Program-made: the position numbers and the translations under genes
Assembly (NCBI RefSeq): GCF_007565055.1
Contig: NC_044554.1
Span: 139,437,463 to 139,501,462 of the forward strand
Direction: 5' to 3'
From: Rhinopithecus roxellana
Lineage: Eukaryota > Chordata > Mammalia > Primates > Cercopithecidae
DNA: 64,000 nt
In this document: one piece after another, positions 35,443-47,592 of the stretch
How positions within the stretch are numbered: the first letter of the stretch is position 1
Layout of the letters: each line of letters starts with the position of its first letter
The notes under the pieces: generated by a model
The model's input: the letters and a program-made list of their open reading frames with translations, nothing else
What the model was told of the DNA's origin: nothing
Databases searched by the model: none

Positions 35443-35724
35443 AGACAGAGTCTTGCTGTGTCGCCCAGGCTGGAGTGCAGTGGCACTATCTCGGCTCACG
35501 GCAACCTCTGCCTCCCAGGATCAAGTGATTCTCCTGCCTCAGCCTCCCAAGTATCTTGGACTACAGGCACCTGCCACCACGTCCAGCTAATTTTTCTTGT
35601 ATTTTTAGTAGAGACCGGGTTTCAGTATGTTGGCCAGGCTAGTCTTGAACTCCTGACTTTGTGATCCACCCACCTCAGCCTCCCAACGTACTGGGATTAC
35701 AGGCGTGACCCACCGCACCCAGCC
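35408..35724 (-). mobile_element. Alu element (AluS-like)
   Basis: A 34-base T-run (35,408-35,441) followed by the reverse complement of a full Alu, from GAGACAGAGTCTTGCTGTGT to CACCGCACCCAGCC. Several private changes indicate an AluS-age copy. Confidence 0.93.
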
Positions 35725-35796
35725 AAAAAGTAGTTTAAAAACTAAAATTCTATCTTTCCAGGATTATCTGTTCATGTGAGGCAAATAACCTTACTT

Positions 35797-35798
<2 letters not shown>

Positions 35799-35831
<33 letters not shown>
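35799..35831 (+). repeat. (CA)n microsatellite
   Basis: About 16 CA units. Confidence 0.95.
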
Positions 35832-35835
<4 letters not shown>

Positions 35836-35904
35836 TGCACACACTCCTATAGATGCATAGGAGAATCCAAATATATTCCAATATATTCTAATAATTAATA
35901 ACTA

Positions 35905-36060
35905 TGAATGAGTACCTACTATTATACCAGCACTAATCTTGGTGATTCTTATTGTTTACTTAACCTTGAAACAAATCCCCCAGATAGATATTTGCAGTCC
36001 TGTTTCACAAATGAGGACTCTGTGTCTTAAGGGCTGATAAATAGTAGCTATTCCAACCCA
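35905..36060 (-). repeat. MIR SINE fragment
   Basis: 'AGTACCTACTATTATACCAG', 'GTCCTGTTTCACAAATGAGG' and 'ACTCTGTGTCTTAAGGG' match the minus-strand form of MIR in diverged state. Confidence 0.6.
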
Positions 36061-36868
36061 GTTTTGTATTTTTCTGTTGTATACGTATACCAGCTTCAGT
36101 ATAGGAGATTAAACCTTTGTTCTTTGCAATGTGTTTGTTTTTTTCTCCTCCTCTTCCTACTCCTTCCTTCCTCTTCATTGTCCTCCACCTCTTCCTTCTT
36201 CTTATTCACTTTATTTTTTCGTTCTTTGTTTTTTTTGTCTCCCTGAAGAAAGTAGCGACAAAGTCCACTCTCCTTAAACCATGCTAAACATGCTTACCCT
36301 AAAGGTAATTTTTAATTATATAACAAAGTCATCCATATAACTATATGGATAGTTACAAAGCTGTAACTATCCATAGCTAAACTTCCATTAGGTCACTGAA
36401 ACACCAAACATATAATTTAACAGAAATAACAGATCTTATTGTTTTATTTAATCTAAATAATCTAAATACTGGAAGAATTTTCACCATTGATAAAAACTGC
36501 ATAGTACCAGATAGGATGGTTTTAGCAGAAATTCACAGAATCACCAACTTAAATTGCTTTTTTAAATGAAAGGAAATATCTTATTACATACCAGAATGTC
36601 CACAGGATGGTTTTTAATGGAGCTATAGGTATTATACAATCAGCTGCTCAAAGATGTTACTAAGAAACATTGGAAGATTATTTTACTTTGACTTTAATTG
36701 AATGTTATAATTTAGTTTGAGTAATTTCTATGTGATATAAGGGACCACACATTTAGGAAGGATATACATTCTTAGCTATATCACTGAGTACTTGTATGAC
36801 ATTGAGAAATTTGCATAAACTTTCTATCTATTACTTTCTTCATCTCTAAAAACTAACAGTACCCATTA
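36061..36868. other. No recognised feature, CT-rich patch and a hairpin
   Basis: A CTC/TTC-rich patch spans 36,143-36,245. A 13-bp perfect inverted repeat lies at 36,344-36,375. Otherwise unassigned. Confidence 0.45.
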
Positions 36869-37239
36869 TATTAGTCATTCTCACACAGCTATGAAGAAAT
36901 ATCTGAGGCTGGGTAATTTGTAAAGAAAGGAGGTTTCATTGACTCATAGTTCCACAAGGCAGGGGAGGCCTTGCAAAACTTACAATCATGGTGGCAGGGG
37001 AAGCAAATACATCCTTCTTCACATGGCGGCAGGAGAGAGATGAGTGCCAGCAGGGAAAATGGCAGATGCTTATAATACCATCAGATCTGTGAGACTCACT
37101 CTTTGTCATGAGTACAGCATGGAAGTAACTGCCCCCATGATTCATTTACTTTTCACTGGGTCCCTCCCACAACATATGGGTATTACAGGAACTACAATTC
37201 AAGATGAGATTTGGGTGGGGACACATACAAACCATATTG
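36869..37239 (-). mobile_element. MST-type MaLR solo LTR
   Basis: In reverse complement it carries 'GTGTCCCCACCCAAATCTCA', 'GTTGTGGGAGGGACCCAGTG', 'AATGAATCATGGGGGCAGTT', 'GCCGCCATGTGAAGAAGGAT' and a 3' 'CTTTACAAATTACCCAGCCT'. Both ends are near canonical, and no internal sequence is attached. Confidence 0.82.
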
Positions 37240-37374
37240 CCTACCTTAGAGATTATTATGAGTAATTTATAAGATGATTCATAAGGAGTATTTATCACAG
37301 TTTCTGGGAAATTATCTACAAAAAATAGATGAGAATTATTGTCATAATGACTACCAATTCAGTTTCTAAAAACA
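37240..37374. other. No recognised feature
   Basis: Short unassigned interval. Confidence 0.35.
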
Positions 37375-37500
37375 ACTTTGTTGCTGTATATTTTACACAC
37401 ATAAAATTTACCCATCTCAAATGATTCCATGATTTTAATAACAACATTGAGTGAGTGCAACAATCATCATAATTTATTCAGTTTTAACATTTTTATCTGA
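37375..37500 (-). mobile_element. L1M 3'UTR fragment
   Basis: 'TTTTACACACATAAAATTTA' and 'GAGTGCAACAATCATCATAA' fit the reverse-complement L1M 3'UTR ('ataaaattcaccat ... tgtgcaaccatcacc'). Short and diverged. Confidence 0.5.
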
Positions 37501-38876
37501 AAGTTTTTATTCACTTAAATAATCTATAAAATAAAAATGATTGCCAATATTGAATAAAATTTAATGGGTATGTATGTTTATATATAATTAAATCAATAGA
37601 TAGAAACACATAAATATTACCCAGTACATAGAAATAATTAGGTAAAGTTTAGTCTTACTCTATTTAAATTGAATTTGTGGAACAATCACTAATTTCTTCA
37701 ATAATTTAGGAATTAATATTTCTTTATTTCATAGCATTATAAATGTAATTTTCACACATATATTGAAATTGTGTGTGAGTGTGTGTGCATTTGTATGTAT
37801 TTGCAGCAACAGTAACCAACATTTGTTTTCAAAGTGAATTAATATATTTCACATAGAGGATGCCAGGCTTTGACTCTTTACATGGCAGACAAGCCTCAAA
37901 ATTATTATTTTCCCTTGCTCACCTGTATGTCCTTATCTACTGACAGTCAAAAACATAAAGAATTCTGAGAAGTAGGAATAGAAATAGAGAAGAAATTTAC
38001 ATCTTAAGTTAAATACACACATGCATTATACATTATATATTATGATCATATTAATATATGCAGTATTATATATATTATATGTGTGTATATATTTATATAT
38101 AGCCATTATTTGGAAAATTAAGAAAAAACCTGGACAAGTATTCATTCAGGACCCCAAATTTACAAAATCCTCTTTAAAGTACAGCTGTTTACTCTGTTTT
38201 TCAAGGTTAATAATTCTTACTATTTTATGAGACATGATTGATCTTTGATATCATTATTATTGGCACAAAAACATTGAAGAAAATATATCAAGTGTCTTGT
38301 TTCCAGTAAATAATACAACATTAAGTTCTGAAAAATATTAAATATAATAGTAAAACAAGTGGACATTTAACACACATCACTTTTTTTTTCCACCAGACAA
38401 CATTAGAATACAAGTTTACTTTCTATTTAAAGTTTTCTTTGAGTTCCTTCACTTTATTTTAAATCTCCTCTGGTGCTATGGTCAGAGTCACTGGTCATAT
38501 TTCAGATTATCTTGCTCTAGCAAAGATTCTAATTATAACTTCCAATATGTAAAGTAAATACTAATTACATGCTAAGGGCCAAGTTCTGCCCTTGAATTTA
38601 AACAAAGAATTTACAGTTACTTTAATTAAATCTGAACATCTAACAGATTTATTACCAAAAAATTTTAATGTAGAGGACCATACACACACAAAATGATATA
38701 ATTGTCTAGGGAAATAAAACACTTAGCTAAGTACAATTTGAACTAAGCCATAGATGTCACCAAAAACTATTCCATGACCATCTTTCTATTTTACACTGAG
38801 CTCTCAAAGGCAAATGGAATTTATTATAGAGGTCAAAATATCATAAATATCAACATTTTTTGTTTCGGAAATATTT

Positions 38877-38907
<31 letters not shown>

Positions 38908-39239
38908 CTATCTTGAGATTCCTTCAGAATTCCTTGAGTAAGAGATGAATCCCATGAAGAGAAAGGGTAGAAAGATTTTACCAAGGGAAACTGGTCTCTT
39001 CATTGGAAATTTTAGCCAACTATATTTTGGGGGAGATGTAACAATAAGTATCTTGCAATTCTAGCAAATAAAGTTTAAGTAACTGCCTGTTGATAGTCAT
39101 CTCCTGGAAATAAATTTATGTAAGAAAACAGGTTTTTGGTTTTTGTCATTCATGTATACAAAAGTTTCACATAGAATGCAAGATTCTCTCTTTTTCCCAC
39201 AAAATTTAGTTTGAAAAGAGAATGAGATTCAAGAGAAGT
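37501..39239. other. AT-rich unassigned DNA
   Basis: Contains a GT-rich patch near 37,770, a TATA-rich palindromic patch at 38,028-38,102 and a 26-base T-run at 38,880-38,906. No gene. Confidence 0.45.
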
Positions 39240-39725
39240 AAAAACATAAGCATACACAAAAACATGTATACTAATGCTGATAGTGGCATTAATCACAATA
39301 GCCAAAATGTGGAAAGAACCCAAATGTTTATCAACCGATGAATGAATGAACAAATGTGGCTTATCCGTAGAATGGAATGTTATTTGGCCATGGAAAGGAA
39401 TGAAGTACTAATACATGCTGTCTTGAAAACATTAAGTAAAAGACCTCTTTCAAAAGACCACATATAGGATTGCATTAATATGAATGTTGAGAATAGAGAA
39501 TCTACAGAGGCAGAAAGTAGAAAGGAGGCTAGTTGTTGTTTAGGGTTGGTGAATGAGGATGGGCAGTAGGGGCTGGGATTTCTTTTTAAGCTAACAAAAA
39601 TAAATTTGACTGTGGTGGTGATCACACATATCGGTGAATATACTAAAAACCATTAAATTAACTTTAAACAGATGAATTGCATGTTATATGAATAATATCT
39701 CAATAGAGCTGTTAAAAATGTTTTT
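39240..39725 (+). mobile_element. L1M LINE-1, 3' end
   Basis: 'GCATTAATCACAATAGCCAA', 'GGAAAGAACCCAAATGTTTA', 'TTATTTGGCCATGGAAAGGA' and 'GACCACATATAGGATTGCAT' follow the C-terminus of ORF2 into the 3'UTR. The copy is highly diverged. Confidence 0.75.
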
Positions 39726-41479
39726 AAAAATAAGAAAAAAGAAAGTTACATAACAGCAGTATAATCCAAGTCTGATTTATAGGAATGTCTCAGAGGATTG
39801 AATGAATGTTGCACCAGAGATTGTGTGTGTGTGTGTGACTGTGTGTGTGCACGTGTGTGCGTGCACACACACATGTGTTTAATTTAGCTGTTGTTTTCCA
39901 GAAGTCCAATACTTTGATTTGCTGTTATTAATATAGAGTTTCATTTTATAGCCCTTTATTTTTAGACTACAATCCATTGAAAAATGACTTTGATGTTGAA
40001 TTACATTAAAATGGCCTAAAATTGCTTTTTATCTATAAATATTATTTGTCAACATGTTCTGCATTCCGTGTAATAAATTATCAGAATCTGATGCTCTGAT
40101 CAGTTAGACTACACCATGCTATTTAAAGCTTGAAGCACAATTTTTTTTTAATTTAGTATAATTTTAAACATCACAAAAATAGTTCTCTTGCAGCTCCCCT
40201 GCTGTGTCTCAGATTGTTGCCAAAGTTTTTTGTAATATGTTATCACTAGAGTAACATCCTTCTATAAATATTGCATCCTTGATTCTAATGTCACCCAAAA
40301 TAGCAATGTGGTATAAAGAATACATAAAAAGGAAATGTAAAGAGAGAACTGTGATTTAATTTTATTTTTCTTTATTTTGTAGTCATTACTGCTTCCATAT
40401 CATCATGCTTTCTCACTTATCTGCATATTTTCCAAATATGAAAGTCTCCTTTGGGTCTCAGGATATTTTTTTTTCAAGCCCAGAAAAATTTTCCATATAA
40501 CATTAAGCTCAGCTGAATGACTGATAGATGAAAAGAAAGGCATTGAACTTTGTGGAGTACTTTGTAAAAAAACTCACTAACCAAGTCTCAACTGCTTTCA
40601 GAGTTCTCATTTCAATGACCCATAATATGAAGTAATTTCTCCACTGTGTAAGTTTTAAAGAGAGAAATAAAAATGTTGTGGGTATAGTCTGAATCTTGAC
40701 ATGAATTCTAAAATGAATGGAGTTGACATAGTTTGCTTTAGTTTTTATTTACTCTGAAATGTTGATCTTTTATGTATTATGAGGAAAATTTCTTCCATAT
40801 GTGACTAATTGTCAATTGTATTTCATTCATCAAACTATATTTGAAAGAGTCTTGAGGTTATAAATCAAATAGCTTTTGAAATAGACTTTGTAAATTGTTT
40901 TACAATTAGCTATTAAAATATTGTTTTTGAAAAAGAGGAAGTCATTATTCCAAGCCAAGAGTAACAAAAGACCCAGAAGACTCAAGTTATACTTTAAATA
41001 TTAAGCCCCAAATGCTCAGTAATTCCTACATCTAATAAAACAAATTTGAGCATCTCATTCTAAGTCTGCCTGTATATGGAACAGATCTAAGCACATGTGG
41101 CTATGGTAGCTGTCAACTTTCGTATGACAAGAAGAGTTCCACAGTGACAAAAGGCTGACTTCTAATTCCAAGAAAATAACCCACTCTTTGTATCAGCTTG
41201 ATTATGGCGGATACATAGGCCAAAAATATTGGGAGATTTTTATAGACCCCAACACCTCATCAGCAAAATTAACTGAAATAATACATACAGAAATTAATTC
41301 TTAAGTGACACCATTATTCATTTGTTACCTGGTGTATTGCCTATGTAACATGGCTGAATTTCTAGCCCACCTTAACTCTGCTTATCTTTAAAAACAGGAT
41401 GCTTCCTATAAAATGTTCCCTTTGTAAAATCCAACCAGCTGAGATTGGTTAGAACAAAGATAGCCAACCAAAGGACTGC
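39726..41479. other. Mostly unassigned DNA
   Basis: Contains a GT/CA alternating patch at 39,819-39,880. The final 300 bp before the L1 (41,180-41,479) join smoothly to sequence after 44,168 once the insertion is removed, and have an LTR-like composition that I cannot assign. Confidence 0.4.
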
Positions 41480-41496
41480 AAAAAGACTTCAGACTT

Positions 41497-42930
41497 GTCA
41501 AAGATCAGATGGCTGTAGATGTGTGGTATTATTTCTGAGGACTCTGTTCTGTTCCATTGGTCTATAGCTCTGTTTTGGTACCAGTACCATGCTGTTTTGG
41601 TTACTGTAGCCTTGTAGTATAGTTTGAAGTCAGGTAGCGTGACGCCTCCAGCTTTGTCCTTTTGACTCAGGATTGTCTTGGCAATGCGGGCTCTTTTTTG
41701 GTTCCCTATGAACTTTAAAGCAGTTTTTTCCAATTCTGTGAAGAAACTCATTGGTAGCTTGATGGGGATGGCATTGAATCTATAAATAACCTTGGGCAGT
41801 ATGGCCATTTTCACGATATTGATTCTTCCTATCCATGAGCATGGTATGTGCTTCCATTTGTTTGTGTCCTCTTTGATTTCACTGAGCAGTGGTTTGTAGT
41901 TCTCCTTGAAGAGGTCCTTTACATCTCTTGTAAGCTGGATTCCTAGGTATTTTATTCTCTTTGAAGCAATTGTGAATGGAAGTTCATTCCTGATTTGGCT
42001 CTCTGCTTGTCTGTTACTGGTGTATAAGAATGCTTGTGATTTTTGCACATTAATTTTGTATCCTGAGACTTTGCTGAAGTTGCTTATCAGCTTAAGGAGA
42101 TTTTGGGCTGAGACGATGGGGTTTTCTAAATATACAATCATGTCATCTGCAAACAGGGACAATTTGACTTCTTCTTTTCCTAACTGGATACCCTTGATTT
42201 CTTTCTCTTGCCTGATTGCCCTAGCCAGAACTTCCAACACTATGTTGAATAGGAGTGGTGAGAGAGGGCATCCCTGTCTTGTGCCAGTTTTCAAAGGGAA
42301 TGTTTCCAGTTTTTGCCCATTCGGAATGATATTAGCTGTGGGTTTGTCATAAATAGCTCTTATTATTTTGAGGTACGTTCCATCAATACCGAATGTATTG
42401 AGCGTTTTTAGCATGAAGGGCTGTTGAATTTTGTCAAAAGCCTTTTCTGCATCTATTGAGATAATCATGTGGTTCTTGTCTTTGGTTCTGTTTATATGCT
42501 GGATTACATTTATTGATTTGCGAATGTTGAACCAGCCTTGCATCCCAGGGATGAAGCCCACTTGATCATGGTGGATAAGCTTTTTGATGTGCTGCTGAAT
42601 CCGGTTTGCCAGTATTTTATTGAGAATTTTTGCGTCGATGTTCATCAGGGATATTGGTCTAAAATTCTCTTTTTTTGTTGTGTCTCTGCCAGGCTTTGGT
42701 ATCAGGATGATTTTGGCCTCATAAAATGAGTTAGGGAGGATTCCCTCTTTTTCTATTGATTGGAATAGTTTCAGAAGGAATGGTACCAGCTCCTCCTTGT
42801 ACCTCTGGTAGAATTCAGCTGTTAATCCATCTGGTCCTGGACTTTTTTTGGTGTGTAGGCTATTAATTGTTGCCTGAATTTCATAGCCTGCTATTGGTCT
42901 ATTCAGGGATTCAACTTCTTCCTGGTTTAG
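41497..42930 (-). pseudogene. LINE-1 ORF2 reverse transcriptase fragment (inverted half)
   Basis: The minus-strand frame is open across the whole inverted half, about 477 codons. It starts without its own Met at the junction ('LNQEEVESLNRPIAGYEIQA') and holds the reverse transcriptase core: 'ISIDAEKAFDKIQ' (first catalytic Asp), 'GTRQGCPLSPLLFN' and 'LSLFADDMIVYL' with the catalytic FADD box, then the thumb region with 'LGIQLTRDVKDLF'. It runs through 'YSHLIFDK' and then into flanking DNA, stopping at 41,449. In full ORF2p this enzyme copies L1 RNA at the nicked target. Here the endonuclease is absent and the C-terminal domain lies on the other strand, so it is a dead fragment despite the intact motifs. 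Confidence 0.95.
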
Positions 42931-43920
42931 CTGAAACTGGATCCTTTCCTTACCCCTTATACGAAGATTAATTCAAGATGGATTAGAGACTTAAATGTTA
43001 GACCTAGTACCATAAAAACCCTAGAAGAAAATCTAGGTAGTGCCATTCAGGACATAGGCATGGGCAAGGACTTCATGTCTAAAACACCAAAAGCAATGGC
43101 AGCAAAAGCCAAAATTGACAAATGGGATCTAATTAAACAAAAGAGCTTCTGCACAGCAAAAGAAACTACCATCAGAGTGAACAGGCAACCTACAGAATGG
43201 GAGAAAATTTTTGCAACCTACTCATCTGACAAAGGGCTAATATCCAGAATCTACAAAGAACTCAAACAAATATACAAGAAAAAAACAAACAACCCCATCA
43301 AAAAGTGGGCAAAGGATATGAACAGACATTTCTCAAAAGAAGACATTCATACAGCCAACAGACACATGAAAAAATGCTCATCATCACTCGCCATCAGAGA
43401 AATGCAAATCAAAACCACAATGAGATACCACCTCACACCAGTTAGAATGGCAATCATTAAGAAGTCAGGAAACAACAGGTGTTGGAGAGGATGTGGAGAA
43501 ATAGGAACACTTTTACACTGTTGGTGGGATTGTAAACTAGTTCAACCATTATGGAAAACAGTATGGCAATTCCTCAAGGATCTAGAACTACATGTACCAT
43601 ATGACCCAGCCATCCCACTACTGGGTATATACCCAAAGGATTATAAATCATGCTGCTATAAAGACACATGCACACGTATGTTTATTGCGGCACTATTCAC
43701 AATAGCAAAGACTTGGAATCAACCCAAATGTCCATCTGTGACAGACTGGATTAAGAAAATGTGGCACATATACACCATGGAATACTATGCAGCCATAAAA
43801 AAGGATGAGTTTGCGTCCTTTGTAGGGACATGGATGCAGCTGGAAACCATCATTCTTAGCAAACTATCACAAGAAGAGAAAACCAAACACCGCATGTTCT
43901 CACTCATAGGTGGGAACTGA
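42931..43920 (+). pseudogene. LINE-1 ORF2 C-terminal fragment (forward half)
   Basis: Open from the junction ('LKLDPFLTPYTKINSRWIRD') to the normal ORF2 end '...FSLIGGN' and stop at 43,918-43,920, about 329 codons. It includes the cysteine-rich segment 'RCWRGCGEIGTLLHCWWDC' and the conserved 'MWHIYTMEYYAAIKKDEF'. The first ATG is at 43,060. There is no promoter or upstream domain, so there is no reason to expect expression as a protein. Confidence 0.95.
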
Positions 43921-43975
43921 ACAATGAGGAAACTTGGACTCGGGAAGGGGAACATCACACATTGGGGCCTATCAT

Positions 43976-43998
43976 GGGGAGGGGGGAGGGGGGAGGAA
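43976..43998 (+). other. G-rich tract in the L1 3'UTR, potential G-quadruplex
   Basis: GGGGAGGGGGGAGGGGGGAG: four runs of three or more G with single-A loops. The L1 3'UTR polypurine tract is known to form quadruplexes. Here it is only a sequence-based call. Confidence 0.75.
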
Positions 43999-44168
43999 TT
44001 GCACTGGGGAGTTATACATGATATAAATGATGAATTGATGGGTGCTGACGAGTTGATGGGTGCAGCACACCAACATGGCATAAGTATACATATGTAACAA
44101 ACCTGCACATTATGCACATGTACCCTAGAACTTAAAGTATACATAAAAAAAAAAAAGACTTCAGACTT

Positions 44169-45166
44169 CATTACAATCTCTTTTCCATGCTAAATGAAAG
44201 TCTTGCCAGTGCTGCGTTGACAATCACTATGATAATGACTGAAAGAAGTCATAAAAGGACAGAAAGGTGGCACTACTGGCTTTGGAAAGTTCACTGCCTG
44301 TCCCAGGAAACACATAAATATTCCTCCCCTCACTTCTAAGGTCCATCCCCTTCATTAGAGAAACCCTATATTTTAAATTCCTCCCCCTTGGTTTGCCAGC
44401 CATGTTACTGCTTTCAGTTCCATGACCATCACATAAAGCCTGTACTACTTGATGCTCATTTTTGGTTTTGCATTTTGGCTTCATGTCATGGAAAAGGAAA
44501 TACCCTATTTAGCCGGATCAGCTTTGTTGGTAATAAATTTATAACATTAGATTGAATCCTATGATGAATTGTATGCTGTTTGAAGCTCTATACCACCACA
44601 CTTCTAAACCTTGTGAAACAAAACAACGAAAGAATGGCAATAATTAAAATGTAGGGATTGAAGCCATGGAGACAGGGGAGAATTAAGGGAGAGATAGGGC
44701 AGTGTTCAAAGCAAGTTTGTGATTTCAATTAAACTCAACTGTAGGCATAGAAATAATCTAGAATCACAAAGTTATAGATATATTACCCACTGGTGAATAT
44801 CTGAGAATTAATAGCTTACCCATGAAAAGTAAAGAAGAATGTTTCTTGATTATGGATATAATTCATCTCTGAAGGATCAAATCTAATCTTACACATAAAA
44901 GCAGCAAATCTAGTTTCCTATATTTGCTCATACCACATTCTACTTTCTTGCTCAAATCATTATCCCCATACATCTTAAGAGTCTTAAATCTCATGACCTT
45001 AAAGTAGGGTTTTCTTTTCTTTTTCTTTTTGTCTTTTTTTGTTTTTTGTTTTTGGTTAGTTGGTTTGTTCTTTCTTTTGGGACCTAGACGTTTTATATCT
45101 TCTACCATCTACTAACTTTAGCTACCTGGAACTCTCATCTCTAAATATCCCTTAGTTCCAGTAACA
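44169..45166. other. Unassigned DNA
   Basis: T-rich patch at 45,009-45,056. A minus-strand 81-codon frame there is low-complexity lysine-rich and not a gene. Confidence 0.4.
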
Positions 45167-45790
45167 GATATTTCCTCTGCATTTCCGCATTCCACAGAAC
45201 CTACACTAGAGAGGCACCCTGGCACCCCCTTGTGAGCATGGAATTGAACATGATTTCTAAAATCTACCATGACTTTCCCATGTTAATATCAATATCTCAA
45301 GGCTTAACTTAATTCCAATAGCTACCACCAACATTTACTTCCAGAATAATTAAATAAATGTCTAAAGTATGGGGAAAATACTAATGCTTTTTGTATTCGT
45401 CCATTTTCATGCTACTGATAACGCCTTACCCAAGACTGGATAATTTACAAAAGAAAGAGGTTTAATGGAGAACTCACAGTTCCATGTGGCTGGGAAAGCC
45501 TCACAATATGGTGGAAGGCAACGAGCAACAAGTCACATCTTATGTGGATAGTGGCAGGCAAAGAGAGAGAGCTTGTGCAGAGAAACTCTTGTTTTTAAAA
45601 CCATCAGCTCTTGTGAAACTTATTCACTATCACAAGAACAGCACAGGAAAGGCCTGCCTCATGATTCAACGACATCTCACTAGGTTTCTTCCATAACCTG
45701 TGGGAACTGTGGAAAGTACAATTCAAGATGAGATTTGGGTGGGGACACAGCCAAGTCATATCACTATTAAAATTATGTTTAAGTTTTCTT
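45167..45790 (+). repeat. Left arm of a 624-bp inverted repeat
   Basis: Compared base by base with the reverse complement of 47,593-48,216: 7 mismatches and no indels over 624 positions (98.9%). The arm is 225 bp of unassigned DNA, then a 372-bp minus-strand MST LTR, then 27 bp of flank. This copy sits in otherwise continuous unassigned DNA and is probably the original. Confidence 0.97.
45392..45763 (-). mobile_element. MST-type MaLR solo LTR (left arm copy)
   Basis: Reverse complement begins TGATATGACTTGGCTGTGTC and ends near ACGAATACAA. It contains 'CCCACCCAAATCTCATCTTG' and 'CTCTCTCTTTGCCTGCCACT'. It lies inside the inverted repeat arm. Confidence 0.85.
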
Positions 45791-46799
45791 GCATGTTTTT
45801 GAAAAGTGATACTTCACAAAATTAGTTTGTATTTAGGGAAACTACATCTTCCAGAGTTACTGTTTAGAGATGTGAAAATGTGGAAATTGCAAAATATGAA
45901 TCATGGAAATTTAAGATATACATTTTTTGGACATAACTTTTTTTTTCTCCACATTATATGCAGTAATTGTATCTTATCCCATTTCCCCCAAATCCTGAGG
46001 CAAAAATCATATACTTTTATGGGGAATTTGTAACCTCAGAGAAACAAAGGTGGAAGAAAAGGGAAATGAAGAAAAACAAATACAAAATGAAACATCAAGA
46101 AGCTGACCACAGCTTCCACCGAAAGCACAGTTGGCTGCTACATTACGCTTATGTCTACAGTAAGGTGGTATGGAAAAGCTGCTGATTCTCATAATTCTCT
46201 GTTAGGCAAGAAAGAAGGAGCATGTATTTAACCCACCTTTCTATTGCTAGTCTTTCACTGATGAAAGTTATCACTGAGTGTTAACTCACCACACTCTTCC
46301 ATTATGTTACCTGGCTTCTTTGAGCTGTGGAGGCAACATCCACTGAGAACCACAGTACCATTTTCTCTGATGTGAGTCTTACTTCTGCAAGATGTCCCAG
46401 CAAGTGGCCATGAGCCAGAAACCCTACTAGCCTAACTGAAGATCGAAATTTCGAAGTAATAGTAAAGTATTGTGGCTAAAGGCAAGACAGTATGAAGTCA
46501 TGATTTGAGAGACCTACAGCAGCTGCTGAAGCATGCCCAATAGACTGAGCAGGTGAGATATGGTCTCCTCAATGAAGATAATCATGCTTTTCAATGAACT
46601 TCTCTAACAAAGATCAACAAATACCAATACCTCTTCTCTATATACTACAAGAAAGTGGTTTTTCCTAAGTAAACTTCCTAGAAAGCCATCAGTAGAACTA
46701 TGCAGAAAAACATTGCAAAAAATATGAGATTCATAGAGATCTTTTAGGAAAAATATTGGAAACAAAATATAAGGAATAAAAATATTTACATAAATTATA
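45791..46799. other. Unassigned DNA within the spacer of the inverted repeat
   Basis: No repeat or gene recognised. Short open frames near 45,806-46,185 have no support. Confidence 0.45.
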
Positions 46800-47592
46800 T
46801 TCTTTAAATGAAAACAAGAAAAAGCTCAAATCATCAACTCATGTTTAGAATGTAAGAAAGTAGAAAAAGAAAAAACTAAACCTAGCAGAAGGAAGAAAAA
46901 TATAAAGAATAGAAAAAATAAAGAGTAAAAAATAAAAAAAAAATAAAGAATAGAGCAGAGATTCTTAAAAATAGAGAGTAGAAAAACAATAGAGAAAAAT
47001 CAATGAACCCAAAAGTTGGTTCTTTAAAATGATTAACAAAACTGATGAACCTTTAACTAGATGAACTGCAAAAAAAGATAGAGATACAAACTGGTAAAAT
47101 AAGAAATTAAACTGTGGGTGGAGCATTGCTATTGACTCTACAGAGCACTATGAAAAATTGTACAATTTGTATAGTACAAACTATATCCAAATTGGATAAC
47201 TTGAATGAAATAAATTTCTAGGAAAACAAAACTTGTGAATATTAAATTATGAAGTAATAGAAAATCTATTTAGAATTATGACTAGCAAAGAGATTAAGTC
47301 AGTAATCAAAAATCTCTCAACAAAGAAAAGTCTTGATGTAACAGCTTCACAAGCAAATTATACCAACTATTTTAAAAACTAACACAAATTCTTCTCAAAC
47401 TTTTCCAAAAAAAATTAAGAGAAAGAAATACTTCTTAAGTAATTCTATGAGGCTAGCACTACCCTGATACCAAAGCCAGAAAAAAGATATTATAAGCAAA
47501 GGAAACTACAGACCAGTATCTATTAAGTACACTGATGCAAAAAAATCCTCATTAAAATACTAGCAAACCGAATTCAGCATATGCTGAAACTT

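Larger units (their letters stand above)
41480..44168 (+). mobile_element. Young L1PA insertion with a large 5' inversion, 17-bp target-site duplication
   Basis: AAAAAGACTTCAGACTT occurs at 41,480-41,496 and 44,152-44,168. Inside, 41,497-42,930 is L1 in reverse and 42,931-44,151 is L1 forward, ending in 'ACCCTAGAACTTAAAGTATA' and a poly-A. The junction at 42,930/42,931 omits about 86 bp of ORF2 compared with the uninverted copy at 51.9 kb. This is a textbook twin-priming product. Both halves keep open ORF2 frames, and the 3'UTR has the 18-bp duplicated unit (44,031-44,066), so the insertion is recent. It cannot move again because it lacks the 5' end and is inverted. Confidence 0.96.

Noticed and set aside
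41906..42352. 148-codon plus-strand open frame
   Set aside because: It is exactly antisense to the L1 reverse transcriptase fragment. Such antisense frames are common in L1 and there is no independent support.
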